Assembly: GCA_004352715.1 (NCBI GenBank)
Contig: SCFE01000024.1
Span: 57,947 to 121,946, forward strand
Length of the DNA stretch: 64,000 nucleotides
Origin: Hofstenia miamia
Taxonomy: Eukaryota > Xenacoelomorpha > Acoela
Reading direction: 5' to 3'
Positions 37,091 to 48,329 of the stretch are shown here, one piece after another (positions within the stretch are counted from its first letter, which is position 1; every line of letters begins with the position of its first letter). A program made the position numbers and the translations under genes. Below the pieces are notes generated by a model. That model saw only the letters and a list, made by a program, of their open reading frames with translations, searched no databases and was not told the DNA's origin.

Positions 37091-37667
37091 CACAAACCCA
37101 GAGTTGTAAGCGGTCCGTGATTTCAAGTACGGGCCGTCCTTGGTCCTTTAGACCAAGCCCGGCCCGTTGCAAATTGTAATATTCAGGCTCAGGCCTGCCT
37201 GTGCCCATCATAGGACATCTTTAAATTATTAAGTTTTATTGCAATTTTTATTAAACCTAAAACCTAAATTTTTAGTGTTTTATAGACCTAAGCCTTAACC
37301 CAAAGTCTCAAATCCACGTTTCCTAAACCTAAATCTAATAATGGACTTACACTTCATGCACAGTTTTGCCATGCGGCTGAGAAACCACTGAGCATTTGAA
37401 ACGCAATTAATAAAAAGACGAGAAAGTGGTCAACATCAAATAGGAGAGTGATGCAATTCGACGACGTAAGAATCAATACACCGTCAGCAATCAACTTCAG
37501 CAGTTTGAATGTAGGCAATGTGGGAGAAAACATGCACCCTGAAACTGTCCTGCATTTGGAAAAATTTGCAATAAATGTGGCAAGTCAAACCATTTTGCAA
37601 TTAAGTGTGGAGCCCACCTTCAGAGAAATTCATATCGTTACCACAAAGATAGAGAGTTAGACCACCC

Positions 37668-38645
37668 ATGTAGCCACCACCAGTGGTCCACTGGTGGGGA
37701 ATGAGTGGCATGGGCGGCCACCAGTTCCCACCAGTGGACCACTNNNNNNNNNNNNNNNNNNNNNNNNNNNNNNNNNNNNNNNNNNNNNNNNNNNNNNNNN
37801 NNNNNNNNNNNNNNNNNNNNNNNNNNNNNNNNNNNNNNNNNNNNNNNNNNNNNNNNNNNNNNNNNNNNNNNNNNNNNNNNNNNNNNNNNNNNNNNNNNNN
37901 NNNNNNNNNNNNNNNNNNNNNNNNNNNNNNNNNNNNNNNNNNNNNNNNNNNNNNNNNNNNNNNNNNNNNNNNNNNNNNNNNNNNNNNNNNNNNNNNNNNN
38001 NNNNNNNNNNNNNNNNNNNNNNNNNNNNNNNNNNNNNNNNNNNNNNNNNNNNNNNNNNNNNNNNNNNNNNNNNNNNNNNNNNNNNNNNNNNNNNNNNNNN
38101 NNNNNNNNNNNNNNNNNNNNNNNNNNNNNNNNNNNNNNNNNNNNNNNNNNNNNNNNNNNNNNNNNNNNNNNNNNNNNNNNNNNNNNNNNNNNNNNNNNNN
38201 NNNNNNNNNNNNNNNNNNNNNNNNNNNNNNNNCAGCCACTCATAGCCACCAGTGGACCACTGGTGGACCACTAGTGACATCTGATTTACTCTTAATCATA
38301 AATAATATATGAGCTAATGCTTGCAAGTAAAATATTATTCATTATTATGCTCTCTTAGATCTCATAAACATATAAAATTCATTGTGAAGAGCTTTTTTGC
38401 AATTTTCCGTTTGCAAAAATTATAAGATATATAGGCAGAATGAAATTTCAAAATAATTTATTCACGATTATTTGTGGACCTTGAAATCAATGTCTACATG
38501 AATACCTAAAATTGGGCAAAATATATTTTTAATCATTGGAAAAAATAATGTTTAAAAATGGCAATTTCTTTGGAAATTGAAAATTNAAAACCCACCTGGT
38601 GGGCCACCGTATCTGCCACTGGTGGACCACCAGTTTTGGCTACGT
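37668..38645. mobile_element. hAT-like insertion with CCACCAGTGG arrays, splitting gypsy
   Basis: Left end ATGTAGCCACCACCAGTGG and the inverse of the right end, ACGTAGCCAAAACTGGTGG, are similar. Both sides carry many CCACCAGTGG/CCACTGGTGG words that pair with each other. Flanking 8-mers GACCACCC and GGCCATCT match at 5 of 8, a weak target-duplication candidate. The 489-N gap at 37744-38232 and a one-base gap at 38586 hide much of it. The gypsy reading resumes directly after it. Confidence 0.55.
37744..38232. other. Assembly gap, 489 N
   Basis: It lies within the CCACCAGTGG-array element. The self-complementary arrays on both sides would hinder assembly. Confidence 0.99.
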
Positions 38646-40758
38646 GGCCATCTGGATGAACAAGAAGAGACTACAAGTGTAAGTGAATCAAACTCTGAAT
38701 GTGATGATATTTATTCGTTTAGGCTAAAAACTTCGAAGAAAAATGACATTACAACTACAATTTTGATACAAAATTATCCATTTAATATTAATGTCGACAC
38801 GGGAGTTCAAGGTAATCTAGTGCCACAAAAATTTCTTAATGAAATTGAGTTAAAGACAAAGAGAAAATTTCAAATGTATCCCTCAAATTGCAAGCTTGCT
38901 AGTTATGGAGGTCAAACCATTCCAATTAGTAGTGAAGGGAAATTGCCAATCATCATTGGAAGAAACAGGTTCAAAGTCTTAGCAAAATTCTTAGGTTATA
39001 CCTACAGACAGTAAAGCCAACCTAGGTCTGGAAATATCGATGAAATCAGGAATACTATGTGTTCGGTTTAAGAACTCAGAATGCAATGAAAGACATTCAA
39101 TCAAAACTTTAAGTGACACCCGCCATTTTCGGATTCAGCCCGGAAAGCAATAATTATGAAGAGTACACTCAGGCTAATACGAAATATTTAATCGAATTTG
39201 CTAAAAAAAGTATGAGGATGTATTCTCTGGTTATGGCAGAGTTAAACATATATATAAGGTACCATTGGATCCATCGGCAAAACCAATACTGCATTCACCA
39301 GGAAGATACCCTCTTTCATTGATATCTAGACTGAAAACAAAATTAAAATAGCTCAAAGAAGCGGGGATTATCTCAAAAGTAGATGAAGCAACGTCATGGA
39401 TCGGATGTATGGACGTTGTAGAAAAATCAAACGGCGATTTAAGACTAACATTTGACAATAAGACTCTAAGTTAGCAGATCAATCGCGAATACCATTATCC
39501 ACCATCTAACGCCAGGCTTAGAGAATTTTTGAATTGGAAACGGTACTTTACAGTTGTAGATTTATCCAATTGCTACTGGCACATTCCTCTCACAAAACAA
39601 TCAGATTTAATATGCATATTTAATGCTCCCTTTGGTCAGTATTGCTGGAACAGCTTACCTTTTGGATTTGCATCAGCATCTGACAATTCGCAAAGTATAA
39701 TCGATAAAAATATATTGAGAATGTCATAGCTATGCACGACGACATTTGCATTGCAACTGCTACGAAAGAAGAGCATGTCGAAACACTTAAAGCAGTACTA
39801 AAACAAGCATTGGATAGAAATATCAAATTCAATAAGCATTGCAGAAGTTTCACACAAAACATTTGTTATACGTGTTGACTAATACTCTAGTTATGTGCAA
39901 AGTTATCGGATACATGAAAAAAGTGCAAGTGCAGAAATTGGAAAATCTTCTTACAACATGGAATGCCACACGAGATTGTCGCAAACAACAATCCTTTGGC
40001 TCTGCTGAATTTAGGACTTTTGCACATGGTCTAGATATCATTGTATCATACAGACGTCTTCGTTATCCACAATCCAATGGAATGGCCGAGAGAGGAGTTA
40101 AGACATTCAAAAATAATTTCACGACAAAACGTGACTACAGAATGGCATTGATGGACTACAACAACAAGCCTTTATCTTTCTGTGCATATTCGCCATCTCC
40201 TTTGCCGGCGCCTACCTTCAAATGTAATTATGACAAGGAGTGCACTCACACCAAAAGTAGCTTAGCAAACTGAATTTCAAAAACGCCAAAGAAAATACAG
40301 ATTATCACAAGAAAATTCTTACAATCTACAAACGCGTCAATTACAAGAAATAAATCCAGGAGCAAGGGTTCGTGTTGTATCATTATGCAATCCAATTAGA
40401 ACAATAATTGCGGAAAGCTAAAGCCCCCAGGTCTTACATGATATGGATAAACAATATCATTATTCAAAGGTTATAGACGTCATTTGACTCATTTGGAAAG
40501 CCATTCTGAACTTTCAAAGCATGCCACCTATTTTATTGACTTCGATGATATACCTCTACAAACTGAAGACCTTCCTATAGTAGAACGGGAAGATAACTGT
40601 AAAAAGAAGGAGATTGTGGATGAAGATCATGAGTATGCCAGTCCAAGCAGTGAATACAGGAGAGAGCAACCCCAGCGTATAAGAAAACCTTCCTAATTTT
40701 TGAGTGCCCTATTGATTCTCGTCAAGGATTTACTTGACTCAAAAGTTGAAGGGAAGGA

Positions 40759-41168
40759 TGTTTTATTGGTAGTAATGTGGCATAATCCAAAACTAACTAG
40801 GCTGCTAAAGAAAGAATAGTCAGTCAAAGAAGAATTAAGATCGAATTGAAATTTGATTAGAAATGAATTATAAATTAATTATCATCTTAATTACTTTTGT
40901 ATGATGCAATTAAGAATTAATCAGTGAAAAAATTAACAATTAGCATTTGTCGATTCTACTAATTTGGCAAACCGAAGGGGGCGAACTCGCTTCCATTATT
41001 TTTAGCCATTGTGGTAGACGGACAATTTGAAATTCAAATCGGCAGGTACTTTTTGAGTTCGAATATAAATAGAGCAGAACCATTGTGAAATTTGTTGAAG
41101 AAAATTCTTCGGAATTCTTATCTTTAGTTTATTATGGTTTGATTAATAATTACAATGTTCAATGTTCA
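40759..41168 (+). repeat. Ty3/gypsy LTR (single copy)
   Basis: A purine tract GAAGGGAAGGA at 40748-40758 is followed by TGTTTTATTGG. The candidate LTR ends AATGTTCA, so it has TG..CA ends and is 410 bp. TATAAATAGAGCAGA at about 41064 is a good core promoter, with the U3/R boundary probably some 30 bp beyond. Borders are inferred because no second LTR is present for comparison. Confidence 0.55.
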
Positions 41169-41172
41169 GTAG

Positions 41173-41190
41173 TGGCGAGGATCCCACAAG
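41173..41190 (+). promoter_or_regulatory. Candidate tRNA primer-binding site after the LTR
   Basis: TGGCGAGGATCCCACAAG starts four bases past the LTR end. It begins with TGG, complementary to a tRNA CCA end. Finding it downstream of the 3' LTR implies that a second, tandem element's leader starts here. Confidence 0.45.
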
Positions 41191-42150
41191 AGGAACGATT
41201 CTTTGTTCCTCGTTCCAAACCACGAACCCACACTTAATTTAGGTAAACGATTAGGAGTTTTTCTTCCCGTTTAGCTAAATATCGATTCCTTCTTACATGT
41301 ATGAACAATAACGAACTCGATATAAGGCTGGTAAGCCAAACGTACGTCTTTATATTTATATTCAAACTAGGTCTAAATTTACGACGATATGCGACCGATA
41401 ATGTAACCTTGTATGTATCATTTATTGTATTTAGGTTAGGAAGCTGCTAGTAATCTATCTTATTTAAGTAAAGCCAATATATTTCAGTAATAGCTAATCA
41501 TGTATTTATTTAAACAAACAGCTAGTAACCATCGAGGTTGCAAGTACATGGTACACTTTGCAAAACGAGACTAAATCGAATTGTGTCGAGCCTTGAGTAA
41601 TCACCGAGCAAGGATATGGCACACATAAGTTGCTTCACTGAGCTGAGAGGTGAAAGTAATTCAATGGCTACAGAGATAAGTGGTTGTTACTTGATTTGGA
41701 GATCAGCTTCGTGCAGATGCCCAATCATCGAACAGCTGTGAAAGACACTGCAAGGCTTTCTCACCTAAATAGTGTTTGTTACGTCATCCACTAATTATAG
41801 TTACTGGAGTTTAGTAATATAAAGGCTAAGCAGTTTGAGAACAATACATCTTTACCCGCAAGCTTACCATAAAATCATATTGGAATAAATGAGGGAATGG
41901 ATATCAAAGCCTGATAGAAGTGCTACACTAAATTGTAGTCAATGTTACTAGAGAATCGGAGAAAGTGATTAATTTTTCTGGAAATGTTACGAACTTATGT
42001 AGCATTCCCCTCGCAAACATGGTAATAAAGCTAAACCCAATTTATTGCCCAAGGAATTCACAGTTAACGCTGGGACAATGTATAATTAGTCCATTGATTA
42101 TAATATTTGACATAATATTTTATGGTAAGAGAATTTATATTTATTAATAT
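41191..42150. other. Possible gypsy leader and hAT interior, no gene seen
   Basis: A GAGGAACG...GTTCCTC hairpin lies at about 41190-41211. No gag N-terminal frame is recognised. The plus frame at 41965-42147 has no family features. Confidence 0.4.
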
Positions 42151-42281
42151 AATTTTGAACAATTCGAGCCCCTTGTGCAGAAATTTGGGACCTAGACCCG
42201 GCCCAAGCCCGCTTCATTCTTAATTTTACGGCACATGCCTGGCCCTATAAAACTCGGACCGGCTACAACTTTGCACAAGCC

Positions 42282-44603
42282 TATTGGTATGAAATCCAGC
42301 TAAGCCGGAGATGATACCCACTGTGGTGGGAATCGTAATGTAACATTGTGCAGTTAATAAAAAAGATGCCTATAGTGTATTTCTTCATTTTTGCATTTGT
42401 GTAAAGTATTTGTATATAAATGATGCATATACTATAATATTAAAAATTTTAAATTTGTATGCTTGAATTGTATAATATATCATTGTGTATCTGAATTGAA
42501 TATTTGAGTTGGAGATTTATATATTGTATATTTTTACATTTGAGCTTAAGCATTTTGCAATTTGCATAATACAGGAATTTTTTCGAATGTTAACGATTAT
42601 ATTTCAAGCGAATGATGTTATTTCTTGCAAAGAATTTTCGAGCTATGATATGTTTTGAACAGATTGCCAAAAGAGATTAGCAAGAAATTCATTTCTTGGA
42701 TACCTTAAAGATATACTACAGCTGCACTCCTTTTAAGGACAATACTTATTCTAATAACCTATCTGCTTTCAAACGTTGATCTTAAACGACTGATGAAAGC
42801 ATTGAGATGGTCTTAATTACTATGCATTCAAATGTGAAGAAAGATATTGATAGAATACTTATGTACAATACAATTTTTATCATTTGTTATTTTAGACGAG
42901 TCTTCCGTGCAAAAATTATAATTGAGCTTCTATTACTAGTAGTATTGCAATAGCCAATCCATTTTTCGAAATATTTTTATAACTATAAACACTTTGTTTA
43001 TAACAGAAATCTATTGACGTTTAAAATTGCTAAGTTGATTTGCTTTTTAAACATTTTTTGATTTGAGATTTTATTTGGCTTATTTATAAAATATGTTGAC
43101 AAAAATGTGAAATATTTGAATTTGATTCATTTGCCAAATCTATTACTACAGCGAAATCCACAAATTTAAGCACACAGAAGTCTAAAAAATATGAATAAAA
43201 CCTGACAATGAGAAATTTGAGCGTCTGTGCTCTTTCAGAGTAAATAATGAACATAACTGCGTTATTCTGAGTTACCTATTTACTGAACAATATCCCAGTA
43301 GGTAATTACCATAAGTACTTTCCGATAAAGCAAAAAAACTGATTTGGATCATCGTAAGTTAAGCCATTGGACGTGGAGAACATTGTTAAACACTGAAAAT
43401 ACAGATAATGTGTTTGGCATACTGTTATGACTATTTTGCACCTAGCAACTTTGGCATGCAGGTATTTTCACTATTTATATTTGAAAGCAGTCTATATTGC
43501 TTCTATTCTTTTCCTATTTTGCCTGCCATTCTTCATGAAAATCTGTGGGAATCTCACTCTCTTAGCAAGGTTAAATCATTCAATGAGCTGCGGTTACTGT
43601 ACCACTCGACACTGAGCAGTTGTTACACAAAGTGCACATGGCAGCACCTACATTTAGCCTATTGGTTAAAAACCCTTAAGACTGATGTTACCCAGGAACG
43701 TCGCGTAGAGGCTGTTTTAGGTTTCTCAAGCATTCAATGATGTTTTTTGCACCCGTAAAAATGCATTTGTTGATGTTGCCTTTTAGATTCTGTTTGCAGA
43801 TATAATAATGGTTTAATAAAAATGCTATAACCGCAGTAAAAGAGGGGTTTCCTCTTCACTAATTCACCACTGACTAGATCTATATATAAGACAATTAACT
43901 CAGATATATTTGCATATGGTATTGTATTTCGAAACAAATATTAAACAATATATATGGATGTGCATTGATATGAACAAAAGAAAAAAAGACGCATTCCATT
44001 AGATTACATTTATAAAGTACTTTCTTGGGATATTCAATGTGTAAGAGTCCAAAAAATGAATGATGAATGCATTGTGCTTATAATAATCTCTACCAATAGC
44101 AGTCTTGATAAAATGCTATTTGCTGAACTTTTGTTTCCTTGCTTTAAATACATAGACCTTATATAATTTCAATAGTTGGAAATAACTGTCAATCGGAGAA
44201 GGTAACACTTTTGTGAATAAATAATCCTTCAATATTGTTCTAATTTTGAATTTTTTTGAATTTTAGTTTCACAATTTCATATAATGCATATAGAAATTCT
44301 TAAGAATAATATATTCAAAATCCCATTATTAACAAATTTCTATTGAGAACCTTCAAACTAACAAACGCCGGAAAAGTAAAAATTATCACACTTAGTATAT
44401 TTTTTAAATTAAATTGATTATTGAACATTTTCTAGATTTTACTTCCCCAATAAATTTGAGAATGCAATATAAGAAAAGGTTAATTAGGAAATTGAATATT
44501 TAAGTAGTATACAAGTTTTCCACAATATATTATAGGTCGTATCTGCCGAAACATGAAGAAAAAATTATAATTACTTTACATTACTACAATGATATTTTAG
44601 ATT
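42282..44603. other. Non-coding stretch upstream of GPCR3
   Basis: The open frame at 43408-43740 (+) lacks splice sites and family features, and I do not call it. The promoter or a 5' untranslated exon of GPCR3 may lie here, since a TATTTTAG acceptor-like site precedes the ATG. Confidence 0.4.
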
Positions 44604-45017
44604 ATGGAAAATTCCAGCATCTTCACAAAAGCTGAACCTGCATATTCCCATTTATTGAATTATATAAATGTGCTTGGTGTCTGCATAAGTACAACAGGAA
44701 TTTTTCTCAACATTTTATGTTACCTTACCATCCAAAATTTTACAATCAAAAACTCTTCACTCAGTTTAATAAAGTGTCAGGCCGTTTGGGACATAATCGC
44801 AATATTTCATGATGGATACTTCGAGCTGGGTTTGACATTATTTAACATCGATCTTCGAAGTTTGAGTAATTTTAGCTGCAAGGTAAGAACTTTTTTTATG
44901 TGAATAACCTTATATATATATATATAATATTAATTATGTATGTATATATATATATATATATAAATGTATATATATAATATTAATAATGATATATAAATAT
45001 ATATATAACATTAATAA

Positions 45018-45057
<40 letters not shown>

Positions 45058-45430
45058 TCCAAAAAAAAATGTTTCTACTATATTAGAGTCAATGTCAGTT
45101 TACAAATTTCTGTAAAAAACTTACAGTATACTACACTATAAGTTAACTACATACACTAAAAATTTTTCCCAAATTTAAGAAAATCTAAACGGCCACCTAG
45201 AAAATAAAATATTCAATCACCATTGCGAATTGAAGAAATAGCTATGACAACTACCCACACCAAGATCTGTAAGGGATTCATTTTAAAACAATATAATAAA
45301 GCAACCATTTTGAATAAACAATTATTTTTAGTGTATGTAATATAATTTACCTACAGTGTAGTATACTGTAAATCTTTTTTTAAAGGAATTTGTAAGCTCA
45401 CGATGACTATATATGGTCGAAATGTTTATA

Positions 45431-45470
<40 letters not shown>

Positions 45471-46554
45471 GGGTCTTCAAGCCACTATCAATAAATAAAA
45501 ATCCCATATTTTACAATTTGAAGGCACCTAGAACACAAAAATGGGTAAAGGAGTTTTTAATTTCACACTTTTGATTTCTGTATGAATAGCATCAATTTAA
45601 GCAGAAAAAGCTTAAATTGATTGAACAATTTAGATTGTATTGATTTTCTTTGAAAGCAAAAAACTATCAATTTGAAAATATACAGGAAAGACGAAGAATA
45701 AATTATGTATATAGTATTTGCTGTTTTTCAAAACAATAAATTGGGATAAAGAATCATATATATTTGAATTATTTTGTGTAATGGAATTGCTATTCATTTT
45801 ATAATTAAGAAATGTTTTAAGCAAGTATATTTCAATGTTTAAAAAATTCCAACTATTCTTATAAATAGCCTTAAAATTTGGCATGAGTTTAGTGAATAGA
45901 TCTGCAATTAGATTAACAAATAAATTAAAAATTTAGATTCAATACTTTCATAGTTGGGGAAGTACACTCACCGCAACAAATCACATGGTTTTCGTTGCAC
46001 TTGATCGGGTAATTGCAATTCGTTTTCCAATTTGGTACAAGCAGAAGAGCAATCCGCGCTTGGCATACCTAACAAGTACATGCATTGCATGTTTCTCCTA
46101 TATCTTCATATCACCAAATCTTTTTATATTTCAGATTGTAGGCTCAAGATGTATTTTGAATGCAAGTAAGGAGTTCATGTATTGGTATGGTGGAATTCAA
46201 CAATTCGTTTTTGGAATTGGCTTGCAATTTTCTTCGGTGCTGTTTTCAAATATATATTTTATACACAGCTTGCGAAAGAGGAAGAAACAATCTTCAACGG
46301 AAAGGAGATTAACTGTGATGTTATTAACCAATAGCATTGTTTATAATATCATAATTTTTCTTTCTGTGTCTATTAATTCCATTACTACAAATATTAATCC
46401 CACTTCTAAATTGCAAGAGAGTATTTTAATGTTGGCCAGCAAGTTAAAATTTACGTTACTGATTATCAACTCATCAATTAATTTCATATTTTATTATATC
46501 AGTGGTGCAATATTTCGTCAAGCATTTTATAGAATTTTTAAAGAGAAAAACTAA
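44604..46554 (+). CDS. Rhodopsin-like GPCR, two exons, complete
   Basis: Exon 1 is 44604-44882 (93 codons), ending AGCTGCAAG before a GTAAGA donor. Exon 2 is 45937-46554 (206 codons with stop), after an AATTTAG acceptor. The acceptor was placed by matching exon 2 of the 9.7-kb paralogue base for base. The 1,054-bp intron is phase 0 and full of (AT)n. The product is 298 residues. NSS and NFT sequons are present; TM1 contains VCISTTGIFLNILCYLTI; TM2 contains the conserved Asp in CQAVWDIIAIF; SNFSCK supplies the TM3 Cys. TM3 opens IQYFHSWGSTLTATNHMVFV and closes VALDRVIAIRFP. The third loop is LRKRKKQSSTERRL, and TM7 is NSSINFIFYYISG. The TM6 Trp-x-Pro motif is absent. Exon 2 is present again at 62885-63502. 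Confidence 0.88.
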
Positions 46555-46679
46555 GTTTACTATAAGTACTTATGTATATGCATTTTTCAATTTTTGTATA
46601 TCTCGCGATGAAATATTTTTGAAAATACTGAATGGCTTCTTACGTATATTATGTGTCTTATCCTACATTTTATGACATN
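46555..46679. other. GPCR3 3' flank ending in a one-base gap
   Basis: The flank runs to TTTTATGACAT and stops at the N at 46679. The other copy (63502-63626) has the same bases and continues AAACATTTTAATT. Confidence 0.8.
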
Positions 46680-48329
46680 AATTATAGTATGTAGATTACA
46701 TTATATGCTCTAATGTTCCAATGTAATTACCAACAGCTGAATCGAAAGACGCGGAAATATACCCATTTCTCTTTAGCCCTCTATCATAGCCGGTACTGCA
46801 CACAATTTCAAATTTGCAACATCTGCATAAAATTTGATTTTGATTGCTTACAGTCGAACAGAAATGGTAATAATCACTATATATTTAGTTTGCAGCATAA
46901 TTCCGGATAAATTTGACGTATATAAAATAAAAATATCAACTATAACACTAAATATATTGATATCATCAACACAAATTGCACATAAGATATTTAGCACTAT
47001 GAAATACCAAATGTTCAAAGCATTCTATTTCGAGTAACCAAAAGTACTGCAACTTAATTGAAAATATAAAAATCAGCGCCAAAATATTCACAGTGTACTA
47101 ATTTGGTGAATATATTTAGTTAATAAATAAGCATTAATTTGACATAAGAGGAGTGGCAGATTACTTCATAGTCTTCATTCTGTTAGCCATTACAAATTTT
47201 TGAAATAATTCAAATTGAAATATTCCTTAGATTGTTGCATAATATTTAGGACACTAAAGCCTGTAGGCGAACCCTTTTCTAGAATATGAAATTATACATA
47301 TACATATACTTGCGCTGTATGCTATGGAACATTTAATTGAGGCGCATAGAGCGCCAGCGGAGTCGGATGTTCTATAGTAGTATTAATAAATTTTGCACGC
47401 ACATTTTACAATTTCTATGTTGAAATTTCAAAAAAACATTTTTTTTCAATTAATCACATGCGCATGCAGCACCAATATATATATATATATATACATATAT
47501 ACATATGTATATATGTATATATATATATATATATTGGTGCTGCATGCGCATGTGATTAATTGAAAAAAAATGTTTTTTTGAAATTTCAACATAGAAATTG
47601 TAAAATGTGCGTGCAAAATTTATTAATACTACTATAGAACATCCGACTCCGCTGGCGCTCTATGCGCCTCAATTAAATGTTCCATAGCATACAGCGCAAG
47701 TATATGTATATGTATAATTTCATATTCTAGAAAAGGGTTCGCCTACAGGCTTTAGTGTCCTAAATATTATGCAACAATCTAAGGAATATTTCAATTTGAA
47801 TTATTTCAAAAATTTGTAATGGCTAACAGAATGAAGACTATGAAGTAATCTGCCACTCCTCTTATGTCAAATTAATGCTTATTTATTAACTAAATATATT
47901 CACCAAATTAGTACACTGTGAATATTTTGGCGCTGATTTTTATATTTTCAATTAAGTTGCAGTACTTTTGGTTACTCGAAATAGAATGCTTTGAACATTT
48001 GGTATTTCATAGTGCTAAATATCTTATGTGCAATTTGTGTTGATGATATCAATATATTTAGTGTTATAGTTGATATTTTTATTTTATATACGTCAAATTT
48101 ATCCGGAATTATGCTGCAAACTAAATATATAGTGATTATTACCATTTCTGTTCGACTGTAAGCAATCAAAATCAAATTTTATGCAGATGTTGCAAATTTG
48201 AAATTGTGTGCAGTACCGGCTATGATAGAGGGCTAAAGAGAAATGGGTATATTTCCGCGTCTTTCGATTCAGCTGTTGGTAATTACATTGGAACATTAGA
48301 GCATATAATGTAATCTACATACTATAATT
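46680..48329. repeat. 1,650-bp perfect palindrome centred on (AT)n
   Basis: Left arm 46680-47504 and right arm 47505-48329 are reverse complements, as far as I checked. The centre is CATATG at 47502-47507 within ATATACATATGTATATAT. The last arm base on the left abuts the one-base gap at 46679. The mirrored open frames (46713/48099 and 46834/47972) give the same peptides and have no family features. Confidence 0.93.

Larger units (their letters stand above)
37440..40758 (+). pseudogene. Ty3/gypsy gag-pol remnant
   Basis: Gag nucleocapsid at 37510-37605 has zinc knuckles: a first CRQCGRKHA, then CNKCGKSNHFAIKC (C-x2-C-x4-H-x4-C). Protease near 38796 has the catalytic DTG within NVDTGVQGN. RT at about 39330-39840 reads YFTVVDLSNCYWHIPL and FGQYCWNSLPFGFASAS, then MHDDICIA in place of YxDD. 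The integrase end at 39960-40270 has RRLRYPQSNGMAERGVKTF, the region around the last catalytic residue. RNase H and the integrase N-terminus are deleted between about 39840 and 39960. Frameshifts and stops (one in the first knuckle) show it is dead. A 978-bp element splits gag from protease at 37668-38645. No 5' LTR is seen. Confidence 0.88.
37099..42273. mobile_element. hAT-type element hosting a Ty3/gypsy remnant
   Basis: Terminal inverted repeats: CAGAGTTGTAAGCGGTCCG at 37099-37117, and the inverse of 42255-42273, CAAAGTTGTAGCCGGTCCG. They agree at 16 of 19 positions. Flanking 8-mers are CACAAACC (37091-37098) and CACAAGCC (42274-42281), 7 of 8 matching, as expected of a hAT target duplication. 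Just inside both ends are G/C-rich arrays: GGGCCGTCC and AAGCCCGGCCCG on the left, GACCCGGCCCAAGCCCGC and TGCCTGGCCC on the right. No hAT transposase is seen, so this is probably a non-autonomous element. The gypsy insertion occupies most of the interior. Confidence 0.8.

Noticed and set aside
43408-43740. 110-codon plus-strand frame
   Set aside because: Two frames are open here and the residue mix matches translated non-coding DNA. There are no motifs or splice sites.
45630-45884. 84-codon minus-strand frame, repeated at 62578-62832
   Set aside because: It lies inside the GPCR3 intron, is AT-driven, and recurs only because the block is duplicated.
46713-48296. Four small open frames giving identical peptides on opposite strands
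   Set aside because: They are mirror images in the palindrome arms, with no family features or splice signals.
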